Shown here: in pieces, positions 27,188-36,657 of the stretch
Numbering within the stretch: the stretch's first letter is position 1
Layout of the letters: every line of letters begins with the position of its first letter
NCBI RefSeq assembly: GCF_009768885.1
Contig: NZ_WSQA01000001.1
Location: 62,001 to 126,000, forward strand
Reading direction: 5' to 3'
DNA length: 64,000 nucleotides
Source: Sphingobacterium humi
GTDB taxonomy: Bacteria > Bacteroidota > Bacteroidia > Sphingobacteriales > Sphingobacteriaceae
Translations under genes and position numbers: made by a program
Notes under the pieces: model-generated
The model's database searches: none
The model's input: only the letters and a program-made list of their open reading frames with translations
What the model was told of the DNA's origin: nothing

Positions 27188-29491
27188 TTATTTCTTCGGC
27201 TTCCTGCTCATCACAAACTCCAACTCCCCTCCAGCCATCAAATCGGCATGTGCCAATTTATAATCTTTTATTTCTTTCCCATTCCAGGTCACCTTGCTGA
27301 CATACACATTCTTTTCGCCCTGATTCTTTGCAATAACTTTTACTGATTTTCCATTCTCAAGAGTCACCGTTGCTGATTTCACCAAAGGACTTCCTAACCA
27401 ATAATGGGCATCCCCCGGCGCAACAGGGTAAAACCCTAAGGCTGTAAATAAATACCAGGCCGACATTTGTCCGCAGTCATCATTTCCACCTAATCCATCT
27501 GCACCATTATTATATTGATGACGGATAATCTGTCTGACACGCTCCTGCGTTTTCCATGGACTTCCCGTAATGTTATACAAGTAAGCCACGTGATGCGAAG
27601 GTTCATTCCCATGAACATAATTCCCGATAATTCCTTCGCGTGTAATATCTTCAGTTTGCTCAAAGTACTTATCAGGCAGGTGCATGCTGAACAAGGAGTC
27701 TAAATAGCCCTCAAAACGCTTTGTACCTCCCATAACTTCCATTAATCCCTTTGGATCATGCGGCACATACAACGAATAGTTCCAAGAATTACCTTCAATA
27801 AAGCCCTGTCCATGGGTATCCAACACATCGAAGGTCGCACGGAATTTTCCTGCTCTATCCTTCGGACGCATAAAGCCTATTTTCTCGTCATATAGGTTTC
27901 GCCAATAGTTCGAACGTTTGGTAAACTCGGCTTCCACATCGGCTTTCCCTAGCTTCTTCGCCACCTGGGCAATACACCAATCGTCATAAGCATATTCCAA
28001 GGTGTTTGAAACTGAAGAGGTAGAGGCTTCATCTGGAACATAACCTAAGTCTATATATTCGCCAATACCTTCATATCGGCGGGCATTAGCTGTTGAAATA
28101 CACGCTTTTAAAGCAGCGTCAGCATCCCCTTTATAGATTCCCTTTAAAATAGCATCGGCAACTACAGATACCGAATGGTACCCACTCATACACCAATTAT
28201 CATTTGCATAATGCGACCAGATGGGCAGCATGCCTAAAACCGATTGATCGTAATGCGCCATCATGGACGAAACGATATCGGCATTGCGGGATGGGTTCAC
28301 TAAATTCATCCACGGGTGGAAAGCACGGAAGGTATCCCATAACGAAAAGGAGGTGTAATTAGTAAATCCTTTCGCTTGGTGAATTTCATAGTCCAAACCT
28401 TTATACTCCCCATTTACATCCATATAAACGGTCGGCATTAAACTCGCATGGTACACAGAGGTGTAGAAATTGACCATGTCTGCCTCATTCAACATAACGG
28501 CTTTGATCTTTCCAAGCTCCTTTTCCCAAGCTTGCACACCCGCATTCTTCACGCCCTCGAAATTCCAATCAGGTGTTTCAGTTTCCATATTTTCCAACGC
28601 GTTGCGCATACTTACGGGGCTCAGCGCAACTTTCATCAGCACCTGCTCCCCTTCCTTGGTATCAAAGTCAAGGTGCATTTTCATATTATGCGCCGCTAGA
28701 TCAGGGAAGTTGTCAGTTTGATTAAACTTACGCCAGAATCCCTTGTAAGGAATTTCCTTATCGTAATATTTTGCCCCATAGTTTTTAAAGGCTTTTGATG
28801 TCTTAATGGCAAAATATACGGTACGTGTTCTCGCCCAACCATTGGTTTGGCGGAATCCAGTTAAGGTGGAGTCATTCAACACGCGTACAACTGTCCATAC
28901 ATTTTTATCGTTGTGGTTATAGATACCTGCTGTAAGGTCTAAGATAATATGCGAATCCGCCGACTGTGGAAAGGTATAGCGGTGCATCCCAACACGGGTA
29001 CTGGTAGTCAACTCGGCCAAGATATTATGCTTATCCAATTTTACCTTATAATAATTTGGACTTGCCTCCTCATGATCATGGCTAAAAGGCGATCGGTATC
29101 CATCCTGCGGACGATCGGCAGTCCCGGGGTTTAATTGCACTTTTCCTTGTGTGGGCATCACTAGGATATCCCCAAGGTCTGAGTGGCCTGTTCCGCTAAA
29201 ATGGGTATGGCTAAACCCTACAATGGTTTTATCCTTGTATTGATAACCAGCACAATATTCATAAACCGTCTTGGTATACTTCCCATTAAAATCATAAGGA
29301 ATAGTATCGGTATCCGGACTTAGCTGCACCGAACCAAAGGGAACAGTAGCCCCAGGAAAGGTATGCCCCATCTTCGCCGTTCCAATCAAGGGGTTCACAT
29401 AATCTGTCAATTTCTTCTGCTGGGCAATCCCTAAACTCGGTAATAAAGCAATCAATAGAAACTTACCTAAACGCATGTAATTTGTATTCAT
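27188..29491 (-). CDS. GH92-family alpha-mannosidase, secreted
   Basis: A 767-aa glycoside hydrolase of family 92, calcium-dependent exo-alpha-mannosidases acting on N-glycans and yeast mannan. A signal peptide (LLIALLPSLGIAQ) is followed by the N-terminal signature YVNPLIGTAKMGHTFPGATVP and FGSVQLSPDTD. The catalytic half has the family blocks GNEPSHHVAYLYN and GGNDDCGQMSAWY. The real start is the ATG at 29491 or, less likely, 29476. It lies alone on the minus strand, downstream of the GH123-like gene but separated from it by a terminator. The linkage it cuts cannot be read from the sequence. Confidence 0.96.
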   Translation of the reverse strand: MNTNYMRLGKFLLIALLPSLGIAQQKKLTDYVNPLIGTAKMGHTFPGATVPFGSVQLSPDTDTIPYDFNGKYTKTVYEYCAGYQYKDKTIVGFSHTHFSGTGHSDLGDILVMPTQGKVQLNPGTADRPQDGYRSPFSHDHEEASPNYYKVKLDKHNILAELTTSTRVGMHRYTFPQSADSHIILDLTAGIYNHNDKNVWTVVRVLNDSTLTGFRQTNGWARTRTVYFAIKTSKAFKNYGAKYYDKEIPYKGFWRKFNQTDNFPDLAAHNMKMHLDFDTKEGEQVLMKVALSPVSMRNALENMETETPDWNFEGVKNAGVQAWEKELGKIKAVMLNEADMVNFYTSVYHASLMPTVYMDVNGEYKGLDYEIHQAKGFTNYTSFSLWDTFRAFHPWMNLVNPSRNADIVSSMMAHYDQSVLGMLPIWSHYANDNWCMSGYHSVSVVADAILKGIYKGDADAALKACISTANARRYEGIGEYIDLGYVPDEASTSSVSNTLEYAYDDWCIAQVAKKLGKADVEAEFTKRSNYWRNLYDEKIGFMRPKDRAGKFRATFDVLDTHGQGFIEGNSWNYSLYVPHDPKGLMEVMGGTKRFEGYLDSLFSMHLPDKYFEQTEDITREGIIGNYVHGNEPSHHVAYLYNITGSPWKTQERVRQIIRHQYNNGADGLGGNDDCGQMSAWYLFTALGFYPVAPGDAHYWLGSPLVKSATVTLENGKSVKVIAKNQGEKNVYVSKVTWNGKEIKDYKLAHADLMAGGELEFVMSRKPKK

Positions 29492-29697
29492 CAATAATTA
29501 TCTAAGGTTTTATTTTTCAACGTGCTCCTCCTAAAATACATAAATATTAAACGTTTTAGCAATATTAATTTGAATATTAAGCACTTAGATGGATAGAAGC
29601 TAAAGTAATAAAATTGAAAGAGATAACCATACTGTACTGTCTGTTTGAACTGGAATTAAAATAAGATTTGCTTGCCGCAACTATGGGAAAACAAAAA

Positions 29698-29722
29698 GGG
29701 AGCATCCTAATCGGTTGCTCCC
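29698..29722 (-). terminator. Terminator of the GH123-like gene
   Basis: GGGAGCA pairs with TGCTCCC around an 11-base loop. On the minus strand the arm is followed by TTTTTGTTTT. It lies about 30 bases past the stop codon. Confidence 0.8.
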
Positions 29723-29752
29723 TCCTGCATGTATTTACATTGAATCTTGAGT

Positions 29753-31531
29753 TTAGATTGTTTTTGACAACTCATTTAATAAAGCTTTTGCTTCATTCAA
29801 ATAGCTGTTCCAAGTGCTTGTACGCGTCACTACTTTTAATTTAGCAATGGCTGCGTCTAGCTTAGCTAAGCTAGCGGTATCACTCTTCGCTTGCAATGCT
29901 TTACGCACGAGCTGCACCTTTTCATAGTCTTGCACCCCTTCTAGCATGCGTTCATAACGAATGGAGCTCTTTGCTTTAGGATAAACAATGTAGGTATCTC
30001 CGGCTGGCCAGGTTCTGAAACGCGAATCTGTTAGGGGATTCTCTACCCAGGAGTTAAAAGCCCATCGCAACATGCCATCAAAATCAGAAGCTAACGCATA
30101 CCAGGCCAAATACGTAGATTCGGCAGGGTCTGAAAAAGTAAACTGATTAGGGAAAGCATCGCTACAGCAGATATAAAAAGTCGTATTCAGGCCTCTCGCC
30201 TTCCGATCGACTAGATCTTCATGCGAAAATGGATGCTGCGCAGAAATACTGATATCATCACTATTGGGATAACGCTGATAGGTTTTTTGATTATCGGCAT
30301 AGGATACGCCCAGCTCCGGAGCAACTTGCTGCAATAAAGCCAAGGCTGCATCCATTTGCTCGCGCTCGCGCTCATCAATGGCTATATTGGTAATTTCAAG
30401 CCATCCTTTGGCCTTCAAGTGTTTTACAAAATCCTTCAAAAACGGCGTCCAAAAAGTCTTAAATTGTTCTGAGCCTGGTTTTGCTTCCACATTCACCAAT
30501 TGCCCATTATTAGCATCGGTATAGTGAATCTCGTTATTCCATGGAATAATGGAATAGCAGTTCAGCATTTTATCGACTCCTAGGTCCATCATGAATTGCA
30601 CCCACTTATCAAATACCGTATAATCATAGCGCCATGAACCATCGGCTTCCTGAGTCCAGGTGATCATATCGGCATAAGGATCATAGGTTTGAATATTCCA
30701 GGGATCCTTATTCACGGTAGCTGTAATTACTTTCTGACCGGCTTCCGCCAGCATCTTCATCACAGGTTTCATGGCTTTAAAATGTGCATCACTCCACATT
30801 TCAACACCTTCTACCCGAGCGACAGCAGATGGATGCTGCCATTGATCCAAGTGATAAGTCCATTGCTTGGCATCTGGTAACACTTGGTCAATTACCTCTA
30901 CCTGTAATTGAAAGGTTTGCGCAGGTTGCCCTTTGCCAGCGACTTTCACTGGAGCGGTATACTTCCCAGCCTTTGCGGTCTTAGGAATCGCTACTTTAAT
31001 CCATACGGGACGTGCGGTATTTGCTTCCATGGTATAAGATGAAAGATCATCCAGCATATCAGGAGATAAGGACGCTGCAAAATCTTCAGGCTTACGGTGT
31101 CCACAGCCGCCGGCAAATTCATCGGTCATGACATAGCGAAGAAAATGAGCCGAAGCAATAGAGGCTGGCAAGGAATTCCCCTGAGCGGATTTAAAATCCC
31201 CTATTTCCACTTTGACTTGATCTTGCTGGCTATTGGACCACAACAACAGTTGAGCAGAGAGGCGCTCGCCTTTCCAGCCAATTAACTCTTGTCCTGTAGC
31301 CCTGGTTATTTGAGGAACTTCCGATTTCGCAAATCGCTTATCGATGGTCACAAAGGAGGCCTGTAATCCTGGCTTCACTTGCTTCCAAGCTTGTAAATCA
31401 ACTTTGGCAGGGTCTGGCAACTCGGTAAATACGGCAGGCAAGGCCGGCTTCTGTTGCCCTTCCACATATTGAACCGCCCATAGCAAAGGTATTGTCGCTA
31501 AAAATAGGCGTACGGTAGATTTATTAATCAT
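29753..31531 (-). CDS. GH123-like glycoside hydrolase (DUF4091 domain), secreted
   Basis: A 592-aa exported protein. The signal ends near VEGQQ. An N-terminal beta-rich region (to ~residue 240) contains RLSAQLLLWSNSQQD. The C-terminal TIM-barrel-like part matches the DUF4091/GH123 catalytic region. GH123 enzymes are beta-N-acetylgalactosaminidases that use a neighbouring Asp-Glu pair with substrate-assisted catalysis, and an adjacent pair is visible here in ITNIAIDERER. The C-terminal RYERMLEGVQDYEKVQLVRKAL is also typical of this family. It follows the TauE-like permease gene by 73 bases. The activity on GalNAc is inferred from the family. Confidence 0.85.
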   Translation of the reverse strand: MINKSTVRLFLATIPLLWAVQYVEGQQKPALPAVFTELPDPAKVDLQAWKQVKPGLQASFVTIDKRFAKSEVPQITRATGQELIGWKGERLSAQLLLWSNSQQDQVKVEIGDFKSAQGNSLPASIASAHFLRYVMTDEFAGGCGHRKPEDFAASLSPDMLDDLSSYTMEANTARPVWIKVAIPKTAKAGKYTAPVKVAGKGQPAQTFQLQVEVIDQVLPDAKQWTYHLDQWQHPSAVARVEGVEMWSDAHFKAMKPVMKMLAEAGQKVITATVNKDPWNIQTYDPYADMITWTQEADGSWRYDYTVFDKWVQFMMDLGVDKMLNCYSIIPWNNEIHYTDANNGQLVNVEAKPGSEQFKTFWTPFLKDFVKHLKAKGWLEITNIAIDEREREQMDAALALLQQVAPELGVSYADNQKTYQRYPNSDDISISAQHPFSHEDLVDRKARGLNTTFYICCSDAFPNQFTFSDPAESTYLAWYALASDFDGMLRWAFNSWVENPLTDSRFRTWPAGDTYIVYPKAKSSIRYERMLEGVQDYEKVQLVRKALQAKSDTASLAKLDAAIAKLKVVTRTSTWNSYLNEAKALLNELSKTI

Positions 31532-31604
31532 TCGGTTAGGATTTATTTTCGGGAGCTCAAGCTAAGCAAATAATCAGCAAATTACAAGAAATGCACGTAA
31601 CAGC

Positions 31605-32405
31605 TTAGTAGGATAAGACTGTTTCTTTCAGGATAATATAAATCCCTAAGACCAAGATGAGGTAGCCAAATGCAGACTTTAAGAATTGATTTGTAACTTT
31701 CTCCGCAAAATAAAACCCAATAAAGATACCTACAAGGGTGGATGCCGTATAACTCAGCAAGAGATTCCAGTCAAACTCCACGAACTTCTCCGTATCCCCA
31801 ATCAGCCCAAAAGCAGAGTTAATGGTGATAATAATTAAGGAAGTAGCGACAGCTCGGCGCATTGGTAAATGGTAGAAATTCACCAAGGCAGGAATAATTA
31901 GAAAACCACCACCAGCACCAACTAAGCCCGTTACTAATCCAACCAAAGCCCCTTGCGCAATAACGAGCACCACGGGCGCATGTAAATTAACATCGCGAAT
32001 GACTACATCTTGCCGCGATGCAAAGATCATACTTAAAGAAGAAGCGATCATCACACAGGAAAACAACAGCATTAAGGCTGTATTTTGCGGAATAGCATAG
32101 CCGGCGATATGAATCACATCAGGCACCAAGGGCAGAATAAAGGAGCGGGTAAGAAAAACGACAATTAAGGACGGCAGGCCAAAGCTTAGCACCTTATTCA
32201 GGTCAGCCTCCTGCTTAATAATCCCTCGAATGCCGCCAACCATAGAGGTAATACCAATGGCAAATAAGGAGTAGGTGGTTGCTAACACAGGCTCTACTGC
32301 CATAATGTAAACCAAAATAGGTACGGTTAGAATGGTGCCACCACTCCCAATCATACCTAAGGTAAGTCCTACAACAACCGCCAATATACAACCTATAATA
32401 AGCAT
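31605..32405 (-). CDS. TauE/SafE-family permease
   Basis: A 266-aa membrane protein with about eight helices and the two halves typical of TauE/SafE transporters. Each half carries a glycine-rich motif: VGLTLGMIGSGGTILTVPIL near the N-terminus and GLVTGLVGAGGGFLIIPAL in the middle. The family moves sulfite, sulfoacetate and related anions out of the cell. No sulfur-metabolism gene is near, so the substrate is open. It ends 73 bases before the GH123-like gene and may share a transcript with it, given the absence of a clear hairpin between them. Confidence 0.88.
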   Translation of the reverse strand: MLIIGCILAVVVGLTLGMIGSGGTILTVPILVYIMAVEPVLATTYSLFAIGITSMVGGIRGIIKQEADLNKVLSFGLPSLIVVFLTRSFILPLVPDVIHIAGYAIPQNTALMLLFSCVMIASSLSMIFASRQDVVIRDVNLHAPVVLVIAQGALVGLVTGLVGAGGGFLIIPALVNFYHLPMRRAVATSLIIITINSAFGLIGDTEKFVEFDWNLLLSYTASTLVGIFIGFYFAEKVTNQFLKSAFGYLILVLGIYIILKETVLSY

Positions 32406-32535
32406 AAATTACTTTCTCGGGTTAATTTCCATCCAACACTAAATGTAACCTAAAAAACGGAAACTTAAAATAACGCGACTCTTAAAAACCGATAAAAACT
32501 ATAACCGAAGCATATTTTACAGCTTAATTAAGCAA

Positions 32536-32562
32536 AAAGGCCCGTGTATTGGACGGACCTTT
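32536..32562 (-). terminator. Terminator of the small lipoprotein gene
   Basis: On the minus strand AAAGGTCCGT pairs with ACGGGCCTTT (one mismatch) around a 7-base loop, followed by TTTTTG. Confidence 0.7.
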
Positions 32563-32589
32563 GATGACTAACAATTATTAAGCATGTAA

Positions 32590-32811
32590 TTATTTCTTAA
32601 GGGTATCGATCTTTGTGGAATCGACTGTTGTTGAATCAAGCTTTAATACGCTTTCATCAGGCTGATTAATATTATAACGGGATACATCCCCTTCCTCTAC
32701 AGGTGGTGGTGTAGCTTCATTAGCGTCTCCTTCGGAATTGGATGAATTACAGGATAATAAAAACATCCCTGAAAACAACAATCCTAGTGTATATATTTTA
32801 ATCGTATTCAT
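32590..32811 (-). CDS. Small lipoprotein, function unknown
   Basis: A 73-aa lipoprotein: signal ending LLSC at about residue 21, then a short acidic, Pro/Ser/Thr-rich tail (NSSNSEGDANEATPPPVEEG) and a C-terminus with repeated D-S-T and D-T-K patterns. It has no folded domain that I can see. It lies between the ammonium transporter and the TauE-like gene, each separated by its own terminator, so it is monocistronic. Short lipoproteins of this kind are frequent in Bacteroidota. Confidence 0.65.
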   Translation of the reverse strand: MNTIKIYTLGLLFSGMFLLSCNSSNSEGDANEATPPPVEEGDVSRYNINQPDESVLKLDSTTVDSTKIDTLKK

Positions 32812-32881
32812 AGTATTTCCTTCTTATTTCTTAGATAAAGAACCCATTAGGTGCCTCCTTGTTTGCTAAAAAACAAAAAAT

Positions 32882-32907
32882 CCTGTTTCCTCCGCAGAGA
32901 AAACAGG
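32882..32907 (-). terminator. Terminator of the ammonium transporter gene
   Basis: On the minus strand CCTGTTTTCTC pairs with GAGGAAACAGG around TGCG, followed by ATTTTTTG. It lies ~30 bases past the stop codon. Confidence 0.8.
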
Positions 32908-32936
32908 CATAATTCAGGATTTATTGGATGAGAATA

Positions 32937-34256
32937 CTATAATTTTTCGCCATGCTGCGAGATATCCAAGCCTACTTCTTCTTCAGCTTCAGAAACGCGT
33001 AAAGGGCTAATCATATCGGTGATCTTTAGTAATAAAAATGCCATAACTAAAATAAAGAGCGTAGCGCCTATCAAACCGATAACATGGGAAAAGAATAAAT
33101 GATACTCTCCGAAAAACAAACCATTTTCCTCAATGGCAGGATTGATCGCTTTACTAGCAAATACACCTGTAAGTAGCATACCAACCATACCACCTACCCC
33201 ATGGCTAGGAAAAACATCTAAGGTATCATCTAGCTTAGAACGCGTCCGCCAATCGATAACAAAACGACTCACTAAGGCTGTTACAGCACCGATCACTAGG
33301 GAATGGCCAAAAGAAACAAAACCTGCAGCGGGTGTTATAGCCACTAACCCCACTACAGCACCAATACATACCCCCATGGCAGAGGGTTTAATTCCGCGTG
33401 CGGCATCTAAAAAGATATAAGTTAATGCTGCAGCGCCAGATGCCGTTGATGTTGTTATTAAGGCGGTCGCAGCTAATTCAGAAGCCGAAAAAGCAGAACC
33501 AGCATTAAATCCAACCCAACCGAACCATAGCAAGCCCGTTCCGAGCAGCACATAGGTAATGCGGGCAGGCGTATGTTCATGAAAGTTCTTACCATGACGC
33601 AGGTAAATTGCCGAGGCTAAAGCCGTCAGACCAGCCGACATGTGTACAACTGTACCTCCGGCAAAATCCAAGACCCCCATTTTAAACAAGATGCCATCCG
33701 GATGCCAAGTCGCATGGGCCAAAGGCGCATATATAAAGATGAAGAAGAGGCAAATAAATAAAACATAGGAGGTAAACTTAATACGTTCTGCAAAGGCACC
33801 GGTAATCAAGGCCGGCGTAATAATCGCGAACTTCAATTGGTATATAGCAAATAGCACAAAGGGAATAGTTGGTGCCGCGTCCCAAGGCTTAGCTTCCAAT
33901 ACGCCATTCAGCATAAAATAACGCATCGGATTACCAATCACGCCTCCTACAGATTCACCGAATACCAAACTAAATCCAAACACTACCCAAAGCACCGCAA
34001 TAACGGCCATACAGATAAAACTCTGCAACATGGTGGATATAACATTCTTTTTCTTCACCATTCCCCCATAAAAATAAGCCAATCCAGGTGTCATTAGTAA
34101 AACTAGAGCCGTAGAAGTCAACATCCAGGCAATATCTGCATAATTATAGCTGTAATTCGGTTTGTTTTCCGGTACTTTTGATAAAAACAAGGATAACAAC
34201 ACAAGAAACCCCATTAAAACAATTGGAACATACGATTTTTTACCTGATAATGTCAT
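32937..34256 (-). CDS. amt: Ammonium transporter (Amt/MEP/Rh family)
   Basis: A 439-aa transporter for ammonium across the inner membrane, with about eleven to twelve helices (the first is an extra N-terminal signal-like helix). The twin-His pore residues are visible in GGTVVHMSAG and in VFPSHGVGGMVG. Also present are the Asp in LDFAGGTVVH and the conserved GLAYFYGGMVKKKN near the N-terminus. There is no adjacent glnK/glnB gene, although most bacterial amt genes are linked to one. A ~370-base promoter region, C-poor on the mRNA strand, precedes it, and a terminator follows. Confidence 0.97.
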   Translation of the reverse strand: MTLSGKKSYVPIVLMGFLVLLSLFLSKVPENKPNYSYNYADIAWMLTSTALVLLMTPGLAYFYGGMVKKKNVISTMLQSFICMAVIAVLWVVFGFSLVFGESVGGVIGNPMRYFMLNGVLEAKPWDAAPTIPFVLFAIYQLKFAIITPALITGAFAERIKFTSYVLFICLFFIFIYAPLAHATWHPDGILFKMGVLDFAGGTVVHMSAGLTALASAIYLRHGKNFHEHTPARITYVLLGTGLLWFGWVGFNAGSAFSASELAATALITTSTASGAAALTYIFLDAARGIKPSAMGVCIGAVVGLVAITPAAGFVSFGHSLVIGAVTALVSRFVIDWRTRSKLDDTLDVFPSHGVGGMVGMLLTGVFASKAINPAIEENGLFFGEYHLFFSHVIGLIGATLFILVMAFLLLKITDMISPLRVSEAEEEVGLDISQHGEKL

Positions 34257-34626
34257 ATATTTTAATTTTTATACAACAAAAATAGTATTTGGATGTAATT
34301 TTCAAAATATATTTTACATTTTATTACACATAAACCAACATAAATACCGATTTTATGCTATATTTTAAAACACAACCTTCACAAAACACACAATAAATCA
34401 AAATAACAACCACAACAACACAATAAACAACAACAAATAAGGCAACAACTAGATAATTACCATTAAAAACCGAAAACAAACAACATAAAAGAAGCAAAAA
34501 AGATTAAACACCTAAAAAACACAGCTACTTAACCTAGATAAATCAAGATATTAGCAGTTCCCAGTCCAGTTCTATTACAATTTTGATAGCATATCTAGAA
34601 TATTTAATTTAGTAGGAAGGAAAAAC
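34257..34626. other. Divergent promoter region of amt and the AraC gene, with an 83-base stretch without G
   Basis: The plus strand from 34358 to 34440 contains no G (A, C and T only), so an amt transcript starting upstream would have a C-free, nearly unstructured leader there. I see no perfect TAnnTTTG and no short gene. The right end has TAGGAAGGAAAAAC before the AraC start, a fair ribosome-binding site. Confidence 0.5.
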
Positions 34627-35457
34627 ATGGACACACTATTTAAAATCTACAAAGTTGATGAGCAGGAGGCCCTGCGGATCCAATCCGAACCAAATGAGCC
34701 GCATCAGCATGCCTTTGAGGAGCTGGTCATCGGATTGGCAGGTCAAATCGAACACTTTATAGATTTTAAGAGCAAGATTTACAATGCACCCTTTGTAAGT
34801 TTCGTGAGTAAAGGAAAGATCCACCGCGTCGTTCCTTTAATTAAAGATGGACAATGCGACTTTTGGGTATTACGATTTAAGAGTGAATTTATCCCCGAAA
34901 CCACCTTTAACCTTTACGCCCATTACCATCAGGCGGCCAACTTAAGTTATGCCCTCGGGCGATGCTTTAACCGTTTAAATCAGGTCTGCCAGATGATCTA
35001 TGATGAAATGCAACAGGAGCATCCGGAGCTGTCCATCGTGCGGGAGCTATTGAATAGCTTATTCGCCATGATCGAAGCCGAACGTAAAAAACAAGCTCCC
35101 GATCAACAGCAGCTCTATAAAAATCAAGACAGCACCTTTAAGAACTTCCTCGCTATCTTGGAAGAGAATTACCACCGTCCGGAAGGCGTTAATTATTATG
35201 CGGAGAAGCTCTTTATGTCGGCCCGCAACTTAAACGCGATTACCCAAAGCATTTTACAGCAGTCTGTTTCGGAAATCATTGAAACCCGCAAGCTTATCGA
35301 GGCCAAAAACCTTTTGGTTTCCACGGATAAGAGTATTTCAGAGATAGGCTACGACCTCGGCTATAGTGATAAAGCCTATTTTACAGCGGTGTTTAAAAAG
35401 AAATCAGGCATGCCCCCTACGGAGTTTCGCGAAGAGATGAGAAGGCTCATTTCCTAA
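34627..35457 (+). CDS. AraC-family transcriptional regulator
   Basis: A 276-aa regulator. The N-terminal cupin-like sensing domain opens with EPNEPHQHAFEELVIGLAG (metal- or ligand-binding His cluster). The C-terminal ~100 residues hold the two AraC helix-turn-helix motifs: EGVNYYAEKLFMSARNLNAI, then SISEIGYDLGYSDKAYFTAVF followed by KKKSGMPPTEFR. It lies 87 bases upstream of the ygiD-like gene on the same strand and plausibly controls it, the usual arrangement in Bacteroidota. The inducer is unknown. An AGGAAGG Shine-Dalgarno-like sequence supports the start. Confidence 0.93.
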   Translation: MDTLFKIYKVDEQEALRIQSEPNEPHQHAFEELVIGLAGQIEHFIDFKSKIYNAPFVSFVSKGKIHRVVPLIKDGQCDFWVLRFKSEFIPETTFNLYAHYHQAANLSYALGRCFNRLNQVCQMIYDEMQQEHPELSIVRELLNSLFAMIEAERKKQAPDQQQLYKNQDSTFKNFLAILEENYHRPEGVNYYAEKLFMSARNLNAITQSILQQSVSEIIETRKLIEAKNLLVSTDKSISEIGYDLGYSDKAYFTAVFKKKSGMPPTEFREEMRRLIS

Positions 35458-35544
35458 AAGCTATATCTTTTGTCCAAATATTCATACCTCCTACTTTCCT
35501 ATCCTACCGATATTTGTAGTACATCTTAGGAAAGGAAAAATCAG

Positions 35545-36438
35545 ATGGAAGATATGAACAGAAAACAATTTTTAGCTGCTGCCGCCGCCCTACCTTTGGC
35601 AGGTGCTGCAATGAAGTTAAAATCCTTAAATAAATTTGTTGACGGCTTAGAAAGCAGTCAAGCCATGCCTGTACTTTTTCTCGGCCATGGTAGCCCGATG
35701 AATGCCATTGAAGAAAATGAATTTGTCCAAGGCTTTCGCTATATAGGCTCGGAAATCGAAAAGCCAAAAGCCATCTTAGTGATATCCGCACATTGGGAGA
35801 CCCGCGGCACATTCGTTACGGCCATGGAAAACCCAAGTACCATCCACGACTTTGGTGGATTCCCTCAAGCTTTATTCGATGTGCAATATCCGGCACCCGG
35901 TTCTCCGGAATTAGCGGAAGCCGTACAGCAAACCATTAAAAGCAAGGAAATCCATTTAGATGATAAGTGGGGATTAGACCATGGTTCCTGGTCGGTTGTT
36001 AAGCACCTCTACCCGAATGCCGATGTGCCCATCATCCAAATGAGTATTGATTACAGCATGAGCCCAGCCCAGCATTATGCCCTGGCCAAGGAATTGGCTG
36101 TATTACGCAAGAAAGGTGTACTCATCATCGGTTCTGGCAATAATGTACACAACCTACGCATGGTATCCTGGCAGCACCTCAATAGCGTTGGCTATGCCTT
36201 TGACTGGGCACAAGAAGCCAATGAACGGATGAAAGCTTATATTAAGGATGGAAATCATCAACCTTTAATCGACTTTCAAAACCAAGGCAGCGCGTTCCAA
36301 TTAGCGATTCCAACGCCAGAGCATTATCTACCGATGATCTATGCCTTGGCCTTGCAGGAGAAAAATGAGCCCCTGCAAATCTTCAACGATGCCGCCGTCG
36401 CCGGCTCCTTATGTATGACCTCCCTTAAAATAGGATAA
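35545..36438 (+). CDS. ygiD: YgiD-type class III extradiol dioxygenase (4,5-DOPA dioxygenase-like)
   Basis: A 297-aa member of the LigB/DODA family, which opens catechol rings with a bound Zn or Fe. Metal-site motifs are present: FLGHGSPMNA near residue 50, SAHWETRG near 85 and GSGNNVHNL near 200. The KWGLDHGSWSV segment is also typical. The N-terminus (MNRKQFLAAAAALPLAGAA) looks like a Tat-like signal with an Arg-Lys pair rather than Arg-Arg, so export is possible but unproven. AGGAAAGG precedes the ATG at 35545; the ATG at 35554 is the alternative. A terminator follows directly. Confidence 0.9.
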   Translation: MEDMNRKQFLAAAAALPLAGAAMKLKSLNKFVDGLESSQAMPVLFLGHGSPMNAIEENEFVQGFRYIGSEIEKPKAILVISAHWETRGTFVTAMENPSTIHDFGGFPQALFDVQYPAPGSPELAEAVQQTIKSKEIHLDDKWGLDHGSWSVVKHLYPNADVPIIQMSIDYSMSPAQHYALAKELAVLRKKGVLIIGSGNNVHNLRMVSWQHLNSVGYAFDWAQEANERMKAYIKDGNHQPLIDFQNQGSAFQLAIPTPEHYLPMIYALALQEKNEPLQIFNDAAVAGSLCMTSLKIG

Positions 36439-36443
36439 TAAAG

Positions 36444-36464
36444 ATACCGCCAAACAGGCGGTAT
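36444..36464 (+). terminator. Terminator after the ygiD-like gene
   Basis: ATACCGCC pairs perfectly with GGCGGTAT around AAACA, followed by TTTTGTTT. It lies 6 bases after the stop codon. Confidence 0.85.
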
Positions 36465-36492
36465 TTTTGTTTCTCCCCCCCTTTACCGCGCA

Positions 36493-36552
36493 TTCACCGA
36501 AGCCACGCATTTTATTAGAAAATTCACCGAATTATTTCGGCGTTTAACCGAA
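36493..36552. promoter_or_regulatory. Three phased ACCGAA repeats, possible operator upstream of 36658
   Basis: TTCACCGAA at 36493 and 36523 and TTAACCGAA at 36544 are spaced 30 and 21 bases apart (about three and two helix turns). The middle copy is also half of a CCGAA-TTAT-TTCGG inverted repeat. They lie 105-165 bases before the NTF2-like gene, where an activator would bind. Confidence 0.4.
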
Positions 36553-36657
36553 AAATAAAAGCAGTACGCCTATTCCCTATGGCTGTGCGTGGCTAAAGGA
36601 TATACCTTTGAATCAAACAATTAACAAAACATATCAACTAATAAAAAATATAACATT

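Noticed and set aside
35545..35620. Twin-arginine signal on the YgiD-like protein
   Set aside because: The N-terminus has only RK before the hydrophobic run, and homologs with this start are usually described as cytoplasmic or uncertain; export is left open.
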